22,420 nt of DNA, taken from contig CAZMUM010000060.1 in assembly GCA_964569385.1 (NCBI GenBank), forward strand, positions 1 through 22,420. The letters are read 5' to 3'. Positions 22,300-22,420 of this stretch are shown one piece after another. The notes beneath the pieces were generated by a model. It saw only the letters and a program-made list of their open reading frames with translations, was not told the DNA's origin and did no database searches. The position numbers and the translations under genes were made by a program. The stretch comes from JAADHX01 sp964569385. Its GTDB lineage: Bacteria > Actinomycetota > Acidimicrobiia > Acidimicrobiales > Poriferisodalaceae. Each line of letters starts with the position of its first letter. Positions within the stretch are counted from its first letter, which is position 1.

Positions 22300-22420
22300 C
22301 TGTACTCTCCTCCGTCGATTACCAATTTCAAGTCAGGCACGCTCCGGTCGGCAACGACGCCAAATTGGGTCTGCACGGTATATGGTTGATGGTGTGTGAT
22401 GCGAGACTGTGTGCTCGTGG
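22300..22420. other. Upstream region of the lipoprotein gene and window edge
   Basis: It holds the lipoprotein Shine-Dalgarno and probably its promoter. On the plus strand an ATG at 22399 opens a frame that runs off the window (MRDCVLV), but with no supporting signal I do not call it a gene. No palindrome or hairpin was seen. Confidence 0.3.

Overview
The window is high-GC DNA, densely packed with genes on both strands, and looks like an actinobacterial chromosome. Acidimicrobiia (Ilumatobacter-like) is my best guess from codon use and gene families, but it is unproven without a marker gene. Many genes seem to be leaderless: a -10-like hexamer sits 6 or 7 nt before the start codon. I see no rRNA, tRNA, CRISPR array, IS element or phage gene.

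Layout. 1-789: possible tail of an upstream gene, then a DUF402 protein. 804-4118: an isopenicillin-N-synthase-like 2OG-Fe(II) oxygenase, a DUF3237 protein and a PNPOx-like flavin protein on the minus strand, divergent from a MocR-type (GntR + aminotransferase) regulator. An 11-bp direct repeat lies between the flavin protein and the regulator. 4164-6949: a minus-strand operon with overlapping genes (SRPBCC protein, phytanoyl-CoA dioxygenase-like enzyme, 92-aa orphan, class III adenylate cyclase). 7008-8012: a conserved unknown protein and a zinc deaminase. 8072-11695: an arsenite-oxidase-type Rieske/molybdopterin pair (aioB-aioA), divergent from a membrane-anchored cytochrome c. A perfect palindrome lies between them. 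11734-13780: an SDR and an acyl-CoA dehydrogenase. 13846-15709: a TetR regulator divergent from an NAD(P)-binding epimerase-like protein, with two near-identical operator palindromes. 15710-17527: a membrane HD-GYP protein with an unusual predicted exported C-terminal domain. 17589-20050: two divergent citrate synthases, one fused to an N-terminal DNA-binding domain, sharing an 18-bp palindromic operator. 20098-21303: a class III aminotransferase. 21384-22299: a possibly frameshifted small two-TM protein and a lipoprotein.

Functional reading. AioB, AioA and the cytochrome c would form a periplasmic oxidase passing electrons from arsenite (or a related oxyanion) to the respiratory chain. The HTH-citrate synthase is a candidate metabolic regulator that may sense oxaloacetate or CoA esters and control its partner citrate synthase. 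Three divergent regulator/target pairs (MocR, TetR, HTH-citrate synthase) each carry a readable operator. The rest is catabolic and housekeeping accessory metabolism (acyl-CoA, short-chain alcohol, amine) and cyclic-nucleotide signalling.
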